This document shows positions 16,714-25,825 of a stretch of 64,000 nucleotides of DNA, piece by piece. The stretch comes from an uncultured Roseobacter sp. (lineage in GTDB: Bacteria; Pseudomonadota; Alphaproteobacteria; Rhodobacterales; Rhodobacteraceae). The translations under genes were made by a program, and so were the position numbers. The notes under the pieces are model-generated. The model ran no database searches. It was not told where the DNA came from and saw only the letters and a list, made by a program, of their open reading frames with translations. How positions within the stretch are numbered: the first letter of the stretch is position 1; the number at the start of each line of letters is the position of its first letter. Location of the stretch: positions 434,001-498,000 of the forward strand of contig NZ_CANLYL010000002.1 of the NCBI RefSeq assembly GCF_947495275.1, read 5' to 3'.

Positions 16714-17682
16714 CTATCGTTCTTTGACATAAGGTTCGCCGCCGGCGCGGGGCGGAATGGCTTTACCGACGAACCCTGCAAGGATGATCACGGTCATCAC
16801 ATAGGGTAGCGCACCGAGCAACGCGCCCTGAACCTTAATGCCAAAAATAGCCTGAATCACATCCGGGCGTGTTTCCAGCGCGCCGAAAAGGCCGAATAGG
16901 AGTGTCGCATAAAGCGCGTGCCAGGGACGCCATTTGGCAAATATCAACGCTGCCAGTGCGATGAAACCGCGGCCTGCGGACATGTCCTTGACGAAACCGG
17001 CCTGCAGGGCGGTGGACAGATAGGCGCCCGCGATTCCGCAGAGCACGCCGCAGATCATCACCGCCGCATAGCGCAGCCCCACCACTGAAACACCCGCAGT
17101 ATCGACCGCCCCCGGGTTTTCCCCCACGGCGCGCAGACGCAGCCCGAAACGGGTGCGGAAAAGGACCCACCAGGTCAGCGGAACCATGGCAAAGGCGATG
17201 TAGACCAGGATGGAATGACCTGAGATCAATTCCTGATAGATCGGTCCGAGAAAGGGAATGGTTCCAATGCTCTCGGCGAAGGGTAGGATCAGGGGTTCGA
17301 ACCGCCCACCGCCCATAAGCGAGGGTGTGCGCCCGCCTTGGCTAAACCAATCCTGCGCGATCAGAACTGTCAGACCAGCGGCCAGAAAGTTGATGGCGAC
17401 GCCGGAGATGAGCTGGTTGCCACGAAAGGTGATTGAGGCCAGTCCGTGCAGAAGGCTGAACGCCATGGAAGCGGCGATCCCCGCAAGCAGGCCCAACCAG
17501 ACAGAGCCGGTCAGGGCGGCGATTGCGGCAGAAAAGAAAGCGGCCGCAAGCATTTTGCCCTCAAGACCGATGTCGAAGATGCCTGCGCGTTCGGAAAAGA
17601 GACCGGCAAGACAGGCCAGCAATAACGGCGTGGCCAGACGCACGGTGCTGTCCAAAAGCTGAATGAGGGTCAGGAAATCCAT
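16714..17682 (-). CDS. BMP-type nucleoside ABC importer, permease 2
   Basis: 322 residues, about eight to nine membrane segments, in the ribose/xylose/nucleoside permease family (BPD_transp_2). Distinctive blocks are FSERAGIFDIGLEGKMLAAAFFSA, ITFRGNQLISGVAINFLAAGLTV and LRAVGENPGAVDTAGVSV, typical of the second permease of BmpA-dependent importers. It is the last gene of the four-gene importer operon, and its start overlaps the stop of permease 1 by one base. Confidence 0.92.
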   Translation of the reverse strand: MDFLTLIQLLDSTVRLATPLLLACLAGLFSERAGIFDIGLEGKMLAAAFFSAAIAALTGSVWLGLLAGIAASMAFSLLHGLASITFRGNQLISGVAINFLAAGLTVLIAQDWFSQGGRTPSLMGGGRFEPLILPFAESIGTIPFLGPIYQELISGHSILVYIAFAMVPLTWWVLFRTRFGLRLRAVGENPGAVDTAGVSVVGLRYAAVMICGVLCGIAGAYLSTALQAGFVKDMSAGRGFIALAALIFAKWRPWHALYATLLFGLFGALETRPDVIQAIFGIKVQGALLGALPYVMTVIILAGFVGKAIPPRAGGEPYVKER

Positions 17683-18776
17683 CAGACATTCCCCCTGCGC
17701 ATCATCAGGAACAGGCGCTCCAACGGCATGCGCACCATGTTGTCGAGCGCGCCGGTAAAGAGGATCACAAGCGCCTGGATCACCACGATCAATTCGCGCG
17801 GGATGTTCGTCCAGAGCGCCAGTTCCGCCCCGCCCTGATAGAGGAACCCAAAAAGCACGGCCGCCAGAAACACACCAAAGGGATGGCTGCGGCCCATCAA
17901 CGCGACCGCGATCCCGATAAAGCCAGCACCTTCGACAGCATTCAAGACCAGCCGTTCAGCTTCGCCCATGACGTTGTTGATCGCCATCATTCCCGCCAAA
18001 CCACCGGAGATCAGCATCGCGATCATGGTGATTGCCGTGGGGGAGATGCCGCCGTACTTCGCGGCCGGTTCGGATTTGCCATAGCTGCGAATTTCGTAGC
18101 CCAACCAAGTGCGCCAGAGCAGAAACCAGACCAGCACACAGGCCAGCACCGCGATGAGAAACGTCACATTCGCCGGGGCTGCCTTGGAAAAATTGATGCC
18201 GATGGGCGCCAGCAGATCATGCAGCGTTGGCAAATGCACCGTTTCGGGAAAGCGGGCTGAGGCCGGGTCCATACTGCCTTGGGGGCGCATGACATTGACC
18301 AGCAGGTAGTTCAGTAGGGCTGCAGCGATGAAGTTGAACATGATCGTTGTGATCACAATGTGGCTGCCGCGTTTGGCTTGCAGATAAGCCGGAATCGCGG
18401 CCCAGGCTGCCCCAAAGAGGGCAGCCCCTGCGGTCGCGCCCAGAATGGCGAGGGTCCAATGCGGCCAGGGGATCAGCAGACAGGCCAGCGCCACGCCCAG
18501 ACCACCGAGCATCGCCTGACCTTCGCCACCGATGTTGAAAAGCCCAGCATGGAACGCGACCGAGACGGCCAATCCGGTGAAGAGGAAATTGGTGGCGTAG
18601 TAAAGTGTATATCCCCAACCGTAGGTGCTGCCCAAGGCACCGGTGACCATCAGGTTGACCGCTTCAATCGGATCCTCGCCTATCGCCATTATGACCAGCG
18701 CCGACAGGACCGCCGCGAGCAGCAGCGAGATGAGCGGCACGAGGATCACCTCGGCCCATTTTGGCATCACTTCCAT
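17682..18776 (-). CDS. BMP-type nucleoside ABC importer, permease 1
   Basis: 364 residues with about nine hydrophobic segments. The family blocks FHAGLFNIGGEGQAMLGGLGVAL, RGSHIVITTIMFNFIAAALLNYLLVN and RSYGKSEPAAKYGGIS identify the first permease subunit of purine/nucleoside importers of the BMP class. It starts three bases after the ATPase stop, so expression is tightly coupled. Confidence 0.92.
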   Translation of the reverse strand: MEVMPKWAEVILVPLISLLLAAVLSALVIMAIGEDPIEAVNLMVTGALGSTYGWGYTLYYATNFLFTGLAVSVAFHAGLFNIGGEGQAMLGGLGVALACLLIPWPHWTLAILGATAGAALFGAAWAAIPAYLQAKRGSHIVITTIMFNFIAAALLNYLLVNVMRPQGSMDPASARFPETVHLPTLHDLLAPIGINFSKAAPANVTFLIAVLACVLVWFLLWRTWLGYEIRSYGKSEPAAKYGGISPTAITMIAMLISGGLAGMMAINNVMGEAERLVLNAVEGAGFIGIAVALMGRSHPFGVFLAAVLFGFLYQGGAELALWTNIPRELIVVIQALVILFTGALDNMVRMPLERLFLMMRRGNV

Positions 18777-18779
18777 GCG

Positions 18780-20345
18780 TTAGCTCCCCACACCGGCCAT
18801 CAGAAGCCCCAGTTCCTTTTCGTCGGTCTCCGCAGACTGACGTTCCCCCATGATGTGTCCGTCGAACATCACCGCAACCCTATCTGCGAGTGCGAGAATC
18901 TCCTCAAGCTCCACCGAGACCAGCAGGATCGCCTTGCCCTTGTCGCGCAGGGCAACGATTTGCTGGTGGATGAATTCGATGGCACCGATGTCCACGCCGC
19001 GCGTCGGCTGGCCGATCAAAAGCAAGTCAGGGTTGCGTTCGATCTCGCGGGCCAGGACGATCTTTTGCTGGTTTCCGCCCGAGAAATTCTTGGCCGCCAG
19101 TGCCGGATTGGGCGGACGGACGTCAAAGCGCTGCATCTTGGCTTCGGTATCGCCTTTGATGGCCTTGTTGTTCAGCAGGATGCCGGACTGATAGGCCGGA
19201 TCACGGTGATAGCCAAAGGCAGTGTTTTCCCAGGCGGAGAAATCCATGATCAGGCCTTCGCGCTGGCGGTCTTCGGGCACGTGGGCGATGCCGCGTGCGC
19301 GCCGGGATCGTCCGTCCGATAGTTTACCGCTGAGATCAAGTTGCTGCCCATTGACCTGAATATCGCCTGTTGCATCTGCGTAGCCGCCCAGAACTTCGAG
19401 CAGTTCGGATTGCCCGTTGCCGGCAACACCGGCAATGCCGACAATCTCACCGGCCCGCACCTGCAGATCAATTCCCTTGACCCGTTCGACACCGGCGTCA
19501 TCCACGACCCGCAGCCCCTTGATGTCCAATATCACCTTGCCGGGGGTGGCCGGGGCCTTGTCCACCCGCAGCAGAACCTTGCGACCGACCATCAGCTCTG
19601 CCAGTTCGGCAGGCGAGGTCTCGGCGGTTTTGACGGTTGCGGTCATTTCACCGCGCCGCATCACGCTGACCGTATCGGTGGCTTCCATGATTTCACGCAG
19701 CTTATGCGTGATCAGAATGATGGTTTTGCCCTCTTCGCGCAGACGGTCCAGAATGCGAAAAAGCTGATCTGCCTCCGCAGGTGTCAGCACGCCCGTGGGT
19801 TCGTCCAGGATCAGAATATCGGCCTGACGGTACAGCGCCTTGAGGATTTCGACACGCTGTTGCATGCCCACACCCAGATCCTCGATCACCGCGTCGGGGT
19901 CCACATTGAGACCGTATTCGTGTTCCAGCTCCAAAAGCGTCTTGCGGGCCTTGGACAAGGACGGTTTCAGCAAACCGCCGTCTTCCGCGCCCAGAATGAT
20001 ATTTTCCAGCACCGTGAAATTCTCGACCAGCTTGAAATGCTGGAAAACCATCCCGATGCCTGCTGCAATGGCCGCCTGGCTGTCGGGGATTTCGGTTTTT
20101 CGACCGCTTATGAAAATCTCACCCTTATCGGCTTTGTAAAATCCGTAAAGGATCGACATGAGGGTGGATTTGCCCGCACCATTTTCGCCGATGATCCCGT
20201 GGATCGTGCCGGGCATAACGCGAATGGAGATATCCTTGTTGGCCTGAACCGGCCCAAAAGCTTTGGAAATACCTTTGAGTTCAATGGCCGGAGCAGAACC
20301 CGGAGCGGCAGTTTCCTGCCGCCCCGACGTGTTTTCAGCGCTCAT
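18780..20345 (-). CDS. BMP-type nucleoside ABC importer, double ATPase
   Basis: 521 residues with two fused nucleotide-binding domains. The N-terminal domain has Walker A GENGAGKST and Walker B ILILDEPTGVLTP; its signature segment is the weak LGVGMQQRVEILKALYRQ. The C-terminal domain has a degenerate Walker A (GVAGNGQSE), signature FSGGNQQKIVLAREI and Walker B LLLIGQPTRGVD, as usual for sugar/nucleoside importers of this class. It energises uptake through the two permeases downstream. Confidence 0.93.
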   Translation of the reverse strand: MSAENTSGRQETAAPGSAPAIELKGISKAFGPVQANKDISIRVMPGTIHGIIGENGAGKSTLMSILYGFYKADKGEIFISGRKTEIPDSQAAIAAGIGMVFQHFKLVENFTVLENIILGAEDGGLLKPSLSKARKTLLELEHEYGLNVDPDAVIEDLGVGMQQRVEILKALYRQADILILDEPTGVLTPAEADQLFRILDRLREEGKTIILITHKLREIMEATDTVSVMRRGEMTATVKTAETSPAELAELMVGRKVLLRVDKAPATPGKVILDIKGLRVVDDAGVERVKGIDLQVRAGEIVGIAGVAGNGQSELLEVLGGYADATGDIQVNGQQLDLSGKLSDGRSRRARGIAHVPEDRQREGLIMDFSAWENTAFGYHRDPAYQSGILLNNKAIKGDTEAKMQRFDVRPPNPALAAKNFSGGNQQKIVLAREIERNPDLLLIGQPTRGVDIGAIEFIHQQIVALRDKGKAILLVSVELEEILALADRVAVMFDGHIMGERQSAETDEKELGLLMAGVGS

Positions 20346-20347
20346 GC

Positions 20348-21346
20348 TCAGAAGCTCAGAGCAGGGCAGCTGTCGTCCGAAGTGTAGTCGTGAACCGCCG
20401 TCGATCCATCGACAATGCTTGCCTTTGCAGCATCGACCTTGGACTTCATATCGTCGGACACAAGGGCGGCATTGTGTTCGTCCATTGCGTAGTCAACGCC
20501 TTCATCCGCGAGCGTCATCGCGCGGAAACCGGGCTTCACATCATCGCCCGCTTTCATGATGTCATAGACAGCCACGTCCACGCGCTTGAGCATGGATGTC
20601 AGAACCTTGCCGGGGTGCAGCGGGTTCTGGTTGCTGTCCACGCCAACGGACAGGATGCCTTCATCGGCGGCCGTTTGCAGAACCCCAACACCGGTGCCGC
20701 CTGCTGCGGCAAAGACCACATCTGCGCCCTGGCTGATCTGCGCCTTGGTTAGCTCAGATCCTTTCACCGGATCGTTCCAAGCCGACGGCGTGGTGCCCGT
20801 CATGTTGGAAATGACCGTCGCATCGGGGTTCACCGCCTTGACACCCTGCGCATAGCCGCAGGCGAATTTACGGATCAATGGCACGTCCATACCGCCGATA
20901 AAGCCAACGGTGCCCGATTCAGACGCCATTCCCGCCATCATACCTACGAGATAAGACCCTTCGTGCTCGGCGAAACCGATGGTCAATACATTGTCCTGAT
21001 CAGGCACCCATCCGTCGATGGTGACAAAAACGGTGTCAGGGTAATCGGGCGCAACCTGCCCGATTGGATCGCTCATGGCAAAACCGGTTGTGATCACTGG
21101 ATTTGCGCCAGCTTCTGCAAAGCGGCGCAGCGCCTGTTCGCGCTGCGCTTCGGATTGCAGTTCAATTTCCAAATACTTGCCACCGGTTTCGTCGGCCCAA
21201 CGCTGCGCGCCATTATAAGCGGATTCGTTGAAAGATTTGTCGAATTTGCCACCCAGATCAAAGATCAGCGCGGGGTCTGCCAATGCGGTACCAGCTGACA
21301 GCGCAAGCGCTGCGGTGGCACCGAGGAATTTATGCATTAGGGTCAT
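20348..21346 (-). CDS. BMP-family nucleoside-binding protein
   Basis: 332 residues with a signal peptide of about 23 residues ending GTALA. It belongs to the basic membrane protein (BmpA/PnrA) family: LIFDLGGKFDKSFNESAYNGAQRWADETG is the N-terminal ligand-binding block, and GFAMSDPIGQVAPDYPDTVFVTIDG and IGFAEHEGSYLVGMMAGMAS follow. Relatives bind purine nucleosides in the periplasm. It is the first gene of the operon and lies two bases before the ATPase gene. With deoD and cdd-deoA-deoB-upp in the same window, nucleoside uptake is the best reading. Confidence 0.92.
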   Translation of the reverse strand: MTLMHKFLGATAALALSAGTALADPALIFDLGGKFDKSFNESAYNGAQRWADETGGKYLEIELQSEAQREQALRRFAEAGANPVITTGFAMSDPIGQVAPDYPDTVFVTIDGWVPDQDNVLTIGFAEHEGSYLVGMMAGMASESGTVGFIGGMDVPLIRKFACGYAQGVKAVNPDATVISNMTGTTPSAWNDPVKGSELTKAQISQGADVVFAAAGGTGVGVLQTAADEGILSVGVDSNQNPLHPGKVLTSMLKRVDVAVYDIMKAGDDVKPGFRAMTLADEGVDYAMDEHNAALVSDDMKSKVDAAKASIVDGSTAVHDYTSDDSCPALSF

Positions 21347-21505
21347 TCAGGGGTCTCCCAGTTGTGATTTTGGGGTAACGTTTCGGCAGTGTTCGGCGTC
21401 TCGTCACCCAGTATGAGCAGAGGTAATCTGTTCCTGCGTAAATTAGGGCCTAGCTGACGGGCAGGGTCAACCGGTTTTTCAAGAGATGCCGGGGGTTTTG
21501 GCTTG

Positions 21506-21916
21506 TTACCCGTGGGTTAGCTCAGTGCGCATGATCACCGCATCGACCGGATTGCGATCACGGCGCTTGTAATAGCCTTCCCGCCGCCCGCATTCTGCGA
21601 ATCCATGTTTGACATAGAGAGACTGTGCTATGTCATTGTCAGCGGCGACTTCGAGAAATGCCGCCTTTATCCGAGGGATCGAGAGCCATCTGACTATCAG
21701 GGTGGTCGCAATCCCCTGTCGCTGCCGCGCAGGATGAACCGCGAGGGTCAGCAATTCTGATTCCCCAGCAACCGTCGAAATCAGCGCGAATCCACCCACT
21801 TGGGTGAGCAGATCAATATGGTTGCCCGCCGTCAGATCGGCGAACTCGATCTCTGACCACGGTCGATCGTCATGGAAGGCAGCGGTATGTATTTCGGCCA
21901 TCTGCGCTGGCGTCAC
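21506..21916 (-). CDS. rimI: Ribosomal-protein-alanine N-acetyltransferase RimI-like
   Basis: 136 residues with a GNAT core: LLTLAVHPARQRQGIATTLIVRWL carries the acetyl-CoA loop RQRQGIA, followed by AAFLEVAADNDIAQSLYVKHGFAECGRREGYY, which matches the RimI C-terminal pattern (NxxAxxLYxxxGF). Its start overlaps the tsaB stop by four bases (ATGA), a widely conserved pairing that supports the name. The expected reaction is N-terminal acetylation of ribosomal protein S18 or other substrates. Confidence 0.85.
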   Translation of the reverse strand: MTPAQMAEIHTAAFHDDRPWSEIEFADLTAGNHIDLLTQVGGFALISTVAGESELLTLAVHPARQRQGIATTLIVRWLSIPRIKAAFLEVAADNDIAQSLYVKHGFAECGRREGYYKRRDRNPVDAVIMRTELTHG

Positions 21917-22527
21917 GGTAGAATCACCGGTGGGGCATCGCGCGCCGGGGCGGCATCAGCGGGCCGCAGATAAAGCGGTGCCGGGCGAGGGGGCGTATGC
22001 TGGTATCTCTCGGCCGTCAGCCGGGCGATGGAAACCGCTCCTTGATGCCGGGGTGCCTGCCCGGTTGCGCCGACAAGAGGTCCTTTGAATTCCGGCAGCT
22101 CATCTGCATGAACCAGAATCGGTTTCTGCGCAATTTCACCGTCAAAAACTTCCAGATACAATTGATCCCGGCGCGCAGCGATCGCACAGGCACAGGGACC
22201 GCTGGTTCCCAATCTGAGCGCGTCAAACCCCGAAACGCCGACAGCGGGGATGCCCAGCCCCAGTGCCAATCCACGCGCTGCTGACGCCGAGATACGGATG
22301 CCGGTGAAATTCCCTGGACCAATTCCGACCCCAACCGCACTGAGATTTTTGAAATCGAGGCCAGCGCTTTGCAACAGCTCTTGGCAAAGCCCGATCAATC
22401 GTTCGGCCTGACCCTTTGCCATGTGTTCTTCGGCCTGTGCGACGATCTGGTCACCGACCAGAACCGCCGCCGCACAAAATGCCGCAGAGGTATCAAAGGC
22501 CAGGATGATGGGGCTTGGGAGTGACAT
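21913..22527 (-). CDS. tsaB: tRNA threonylcarbamoyladenosine biosynthesis protein TsaB
   Basis: 204 residues, slightly short for the family. The ASKHA-fold N-terminal phosphate loop ILAFDTSAAFCAAAVL and the hallmark GVGIGPGNFTGIRISASAARGLALGLGIPAVGVSGFDAL are clear. TsaB works with TsaD and TsaE in making the universal t6A37 modification of ANN-decoding tRNAs. It lies between a GFA-family gene and rimI on the same strand. Confidence 0.93.
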   Translation of the reverse strand: MSLPSPIILAFDTSAAFCAAAVLVGDQIVAQAEEHMAKGQAERLIGLCQELLQSAGLDFKNLSAVGVGIGPGNFTGIRISASAARGLALGLGIPAVGVSGFDALRLGTSGPCACAIAARRDQLYLEVFDGEIAQKPILVHADELPEFKGPLVGATGQAPRHQGAVSIARLTAERYQHTPPRPAPLYLRPADAAPARDAPPVILP

Positions 22528-22536
22528 TGCGCGGCG

Positions 22537-22986
22537 TTATCTGGCCGGTTCGTCGGAAAGAAGCGCGTCTCTGCCGCTGTTTTGTTGCCTGGGCAGCCCA
22601 TCCGCGAGATGCAGCCAGGCGTAGTTCGAGGCCGCATGGCAATGCATCGAAGGTTGCAGCGTCTCTGCCTGATCCAGAAGTCCAAGCGGCACGTAAATCT
22701 GGCCGGGCAGATAGTCGTATCGCGCGGCCAGAGGCGAGCCGCAGTCCTTGCAAAACCACCGATCCACACCCGGATGGTGCGAGCACGGCGGGCCCGGATC
22801 AGGCGAAATGGTCAGTATGGCTTCGGAAAACCCTGCAAAAGCGGCCAGCGGCGCGCCAGTGACGCGCTTGCAATCAGAACAATGGCAATAGACAACGCTT
22901 AGAGGTTCGGAAGATGCACGCAGCGATTTTGCCCCGCAGTAGCACCTGCCGGTGATCTTTTCCTGTTGATTGCTGTCGTTTGCCAT
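22537..22986 (-). CDS. GFA-family (Mss4-like) zinc protein
   Basis: 149 residues from the ATG at 22986; the codon before it is TTG. Zinc-binding motifs of the GFA family are present: GRCYCGAKSLR (C-x-C), YCHCSDCKRVTGAPLAAFAGF, and WFCKDCGSPLAARYDYLPGQIYVPLGLLD. The family is named after glutathione-dependent formaldehyde-activating enzyme, but most short members have no proven substrate. It starts seven bases after the Nfu gene's stop and ends nine bases before tsaB begins, so the four genes probably form one operon. Confidence 0.85.
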   Translation of the reverse strand: MANDSNQQEKITGRCYCGAKSLRASSEPLSVVYCHCSDCKRVTGAPLAAFAGFSEAILTISPDPGPPCSHHPGVDRWFCKDCGSPLAARYDYLPGQIYVPLGLLDQAETLQPSMHCHAASNYAWLHLADGLPRQQNSGRDALLSDEPAR

Positions 22987-22993
22987 CAAGGCG

Positions 22994-23557
22994 TTACGGA
23001 GCGACCGGGCGGACTTCGGTAACTTCCGGGATGTAATGCCGCAGCAGGTTTTCGATACCCATTTTCAGGGTGAGCGTGGATGACGGACACCCCGCGCAGG
23101 CCCCCTGCATGTGCAAATAGACAACGCCGCGGTCAAAGCCGTGGAAGGTAATGTCGCCACCGTCCTGAGCCACCGCCGGGCGCACGCGGCTGTCGAGCAG
23201 TTCCTTGATCTGACCGACAATCGCACCGTCTTCGCCAGTATGTTCGGCATGTCCGGAAACAGGTGTGTGGTCCCCGGCCATAACCGCCTGACCGGATTGA
23301 AAATGCTCCATAATCGCACCCAGTAGGGCGGGTTTGATATGATCCCAATCGACCGCATCTTCTTTCGTAACGGTCACAAAGTCCGTCCCGAAGAACACGC
23401 CGCTTACACCTTCAACCGCAAAAATTCGCGTGGCCAGCGGTGATTTGTCAGCTGTGTCCGCCGTTGGGAAATCGGCTGTCCCCATTTCCAGCACGGTCTG
23501 TCCGGGCAGGAATTTCAAGGTGGCCGGGTTTGGGGTCGATTCTGTTTGGATGAACAT
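22994..23557 (-). CDS. Nfu-type iron-sulfur cluster carrier
   Basis: 187 residues from the ATG at 23557, preceded by AGGAG. The N-terminal Nfu_N domain (FIQTESTPNPATLKFLPGQTVL) is followed by a C-terminal NifU-like domain with VAQDGGDITFHGFDRGVVYLHMQGACAGCPSSTLTLKMGIENLL, where the CxxC pair in ACAGCPS holds a 4Fe-4S cluster for delivery to apoproteins. The architecture matches the alphaproteobacterial/mitochondrial NFU1 type. First gene of the Nfu-GFA-tsaB-rimI run. Confidence 0.93.
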   Translation of the reverse strand: MFIQTESTPNPATLKFLPGQTVLEMGTADFPTADTADKSPLATRIFAVEGVSGVFFGTDFVTVTKEDAVDWDHIKPALLGAIMEHFQSGQAVMAGDHTPVSGHAEHTGEDGAIVGQIKELLDSRVRPAVAQDGGDITFHGFDRGVVYLHMQGACAGCPSSTLTLKMGIENLLRHYIPEVTEVRPVAP

Positions 23558-23675
23558 GGGACATCTCCTGAAGCTGATCCAGATATGCGGATCAGTGCCT
23601 CCTAAGTCAAGGTTTGGAATCATTCTAATCTGTCAAATCAAGCCGGATCACGCCCGGACACGTTTGATTTGTGGA

Positions 23676-24131
23676 TCAGGTGATGGCTTCCAGTTTTTCT
23701 TTGCTCAGATCGCCGGGCACGATGGTAATCGGAATAGGCAAAGCGCCAGCGCTTTTCGTCAGTTGCGTCACAAGCGGGCCGGGGCCCTTCTTGTCCGTGC
23801 CGGCACCCAGAACCAAAACGCCGATTTCGGAATTTTCGTGAATTCGGGCAAGAATTTCTTCCACCGGACGCCCTTCGCGGATCACCAGTTCGGGATCGAT
23901 TCCCTGCCGGTCACGCATCCATTTGGCAAAGACCTCGAAATGCACCTCAATGCGTTCACGGGCCTCTTCGCGCATGACCTCGCCCACGCCGATCCAGTGA
24001 TTGAACTCATCTGGCGGGATGACGGAGAGGATTTCGACCCCGCCGCCTGTATGAGCGGCCCGCATGGCTGCAAATCGCATCGCATTCAGGCATTCGCGAC
24101 TGTCATCAAGCACGACGAGAAACTTACGCAT
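23676..24131 (-). CDS. Universal stress protein (UspA family)
   Basis: 151 residues. The Usp fold is seen in KFLVVLDDSRECLNAMRFAAMRAAHTGGGVEILSVI at the N-terminus and a C-terminal block with GAGTDKKGPGPLVTQLTKSAGALPIPITIVPG, close to the ATP-binding pattern G-2x-G-9x-G-S/T of the family but not exact. It is a cytoplasmic stress protein of unknown specific role. It diverges from the BLUF gene, with about 145 bases between the starts. Confidence 0.88.
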   Translation of the reverse strand: MRKFLVVLDDSRECLNAMRFAAMRAAHTGGGVEILSVIPPDEFNHWIGVGEVMREEARERIEVHFEVFAKWMRDRQGIDPELVIREGRPVEEILARIHENSEIGVLVLGAGTDKKGPGPLVTQLTKSAGALPIPITIVPGDLSKEKLEAIT

Positions 24132-24276
24132 CTTTCGATGTCCCCCTTTATTGGCCAGATCATGACCTCAGATTGAAGGAGGCGCAATCTCATTCTACGG
24201 CATCGTTTTTCTGGACAGACGGTCTCGCAAGCGAGATGGTAGTGTTATGTTCTCGGGGGGGGCAGGCGGGATGCCC

Positions 24277-24672
24277 ATGCTGCAACTTATATATGCGTCG
24301 CGGCCATTTGGTTACGATTTGAACATGCTGGCCAGTATTTTGGCCACATCTCGCGAGCGCAATGCCCGCGCCGATATTACAGGTGCCCTGATTTGCCGGT
24401 TTGATATCTTTTTGCAATTACTTGAAGGGCCCAAAGCTCAGGTCGAGTCCACATTCGAACGGATTTGTGCGGATGATCGGCACGTGGACGTTCTGCCGCT
24501 GGTCTCGGAGCCGGTCGAAGATCGGCTTTTTCCGCAATGGGCAATGAAACACGACCCCGCTGTTTCGTGGCTTTGGTCGCCTTTGGAAATTCACATGGGC
24601 GCGTTGGAAAACGCAAGCGTCCGGGACATTCGCGCCATTTTCCTCAAGGTCGCCATGGCCGATGGGTCATAG
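24277..24672 (+). CDS. Stand-alone BLUF-domain blue-light photoreceptor
   Basis: 131 residues from the ATG at 24277, which has AGGCGGG six bases upstream; in-frame ATGs at 24271 and 24247 are alternatives. All flavin-site residues used by AppA are present at matching spacing: Tyr6, Asn29 (SRERN), Gln47 (FLQLLEG), Trp88 and Met90 (PQWAM). BLUF domains bind FAD and shift spectrum on blue light through the Tyr-Gln pair. No output domain follows, only about 40 further residues, so it is a short BLUF of the BlrB/PixD type. Its last six bases overlap the end of the convergent aminotransferase gene. Confidence 0.92.
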   Translation: MLQLIYASRPFGYDLNMLASILATSRERNARADITGALICRFDIFLQLLEGPKAQVESTFERICADDRHVDVLPLVSEPVEDRLFPQWAMKHDPAVSWLWSPLEIHMGALENASVRDIRAIFLKVAMADGS

Positions 24673-25533
24673 AGGCTCCGAGGCAGCCCAATCCCAATAC
24701 ATCTCACGCAATCTGCGCGCCATGGGACCAACCTGATACTGTGTGTCCTCAAAGGCCTTAACAGGTGTGATCTTTGACATGTTCCCGGTCATGAAGACCT
24801 CATCGGCCCCGTGAAAATCATCAAAGCTGAGAACCTGTTCGTGCACCTTGATCCCGTCTGCGGCCATGTTTTTCATATGGCGCGCTCGGGTGATGCCTGC
24901 AAGAAACGTGCCGTTAGCGATCGGCGTGAAGACTTCACCGTCCTTGACCATAAAAACATTCGCCGTGGCGGTTTCCGCGACATTGCCCATCGCGTCGGCA
25001 ACAAGCGCATTGCCAAATCCTCGGGCGCGGACCTCCGTCAGCATCCGCGCGTTATTGGGGTAAAGGCACCCGGCTTTTGCGTTGACGACGTTGTCCTCCA
25101 GAACCGGTCGCCGGAACCGCGTGCGCGCTAAAGTGGTTGCCGCATCGGACGGAGCCATGGGAATCTGCTCAAGGCTGATGGCAAACCCCGTTTCTTCGGG
25201 GCGTGGCACGATCGCTGTCTCGTCGCCATGAATGCCCCAGTACATCGGCCTGATGTAGACGGCGTCGTCCGGTCCGTAATGCTTGAGGCCTTCGCGCACG
25301 ATACCGATCATTTCTTCGGTTGTTACAGTGGGCGTCAACATCAGGGCCTCCGCCGATTTGTTGACCCGGGCACAGTGCGGCGCGAGGTCGGGCGCGCGGC
25401 CTGCAAAGAACCGTGCGCCGTCAAAAACGGTCGTTCCCAACCAGGCGCCATGGTCAGCGGCGTTCATGATCGGCACATCGCCGCGGTGCCATGTGCCGTT
25501 GAAATAGGTCGTAATGTTTGATCCAACGCTCAT
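24667..25533 (-). CDS. ilvE: Branched-chain amino acid aminotransferase (class IV)
   Basis: 288 residues from the ATG at 25533 with AGGAG upstream; longer in-frame starts overlap the neighbouring small gene. Class IV fold-type features: FNGTWHRGDVPIMNAADHGAWLGTTVFDGARFF, the PLP-lysine segment VNAKAGCLYPNNARMLTEVRARGF, and ETATANVFMVKDGEVFTPIANGTFLAGITR. It transfers amino groups between branched-chain amino acids and 2-oxoglutarate. A D-amino-acid-type transaminase is a less likely alternative, and a second IlvE elsewhere in the genome is possible. Confidence 0.85.
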   Translation of the reverse strand: MSVGSNITTYFNGTWHRGDVPIMNAADHGAWLGTTVFDGARFFAGRAPDLAPHCARVNKSAEALMLTPTVTTEEMIGIVREGLKHYGPDDAVYIRPMYWGIHGDETAIVPRPEETGFAISLEQIPMAPSDAATTLARTRFRRPVLEDNVVNAKAGCLYPNNARMLTEVRARGFGNALVADAMGNVAETATANVFMVKDGEVFTPIANGTFLAGITRARHMKNMAADGIKVHEQVLSFDDFHGADEVFMTGNMSKITPVKAFEDTQYQVGPMARRLREMYWDWAASEPL

Positions 25534-25597
25534 ATGCAGGGTCTCCTGACCTGAGTGCATCTCTGACGCACCGGTCTGTTGTTTCTTGTGATATCCG

Positions 25598-25825
25598 TTA
25601 GCGGGCCCGGTAGACACCTTCCGGCAGATTCAGCGCGGCAGTCAGGTCACGCCATTGTTCTGGCGACAGGGAAATCGACACGGTTCGATCTGTGCGCGAA
25701 TCGTATTGGTTCAGCAGGATGGCGCTTTCCGTCGCGTGGACCGTGACGTCCTCCTGCAACGGGGCTTTTCCATCATCCACAAGTGTGACAACTGTGGCAT
25801 CAAATTCGTGCTCAATCGTAAACAT
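25598..25825 (-). CDS. Small hypothetical protein upstream of the aminotransferase
   Basis: 75 residues, cytoplasmic, acidic, ending SISLSPEQWRDLTAALNLPEGVYRAR. No family recognised. It lies 64 bases upstream of the aminotransferase start on the same strand and probably shares its transcript. Its start is 124 bases from the divergent M48 lipoprotein gene. Confidence 0.65.
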   Translation of the reverse strand: MFTIEHEFDATVVTLVDDGKAPLQEDVTVHATESAILLNQYDSRTDRTVSISLSPEQWRDLTAALNLPEGVYRAR

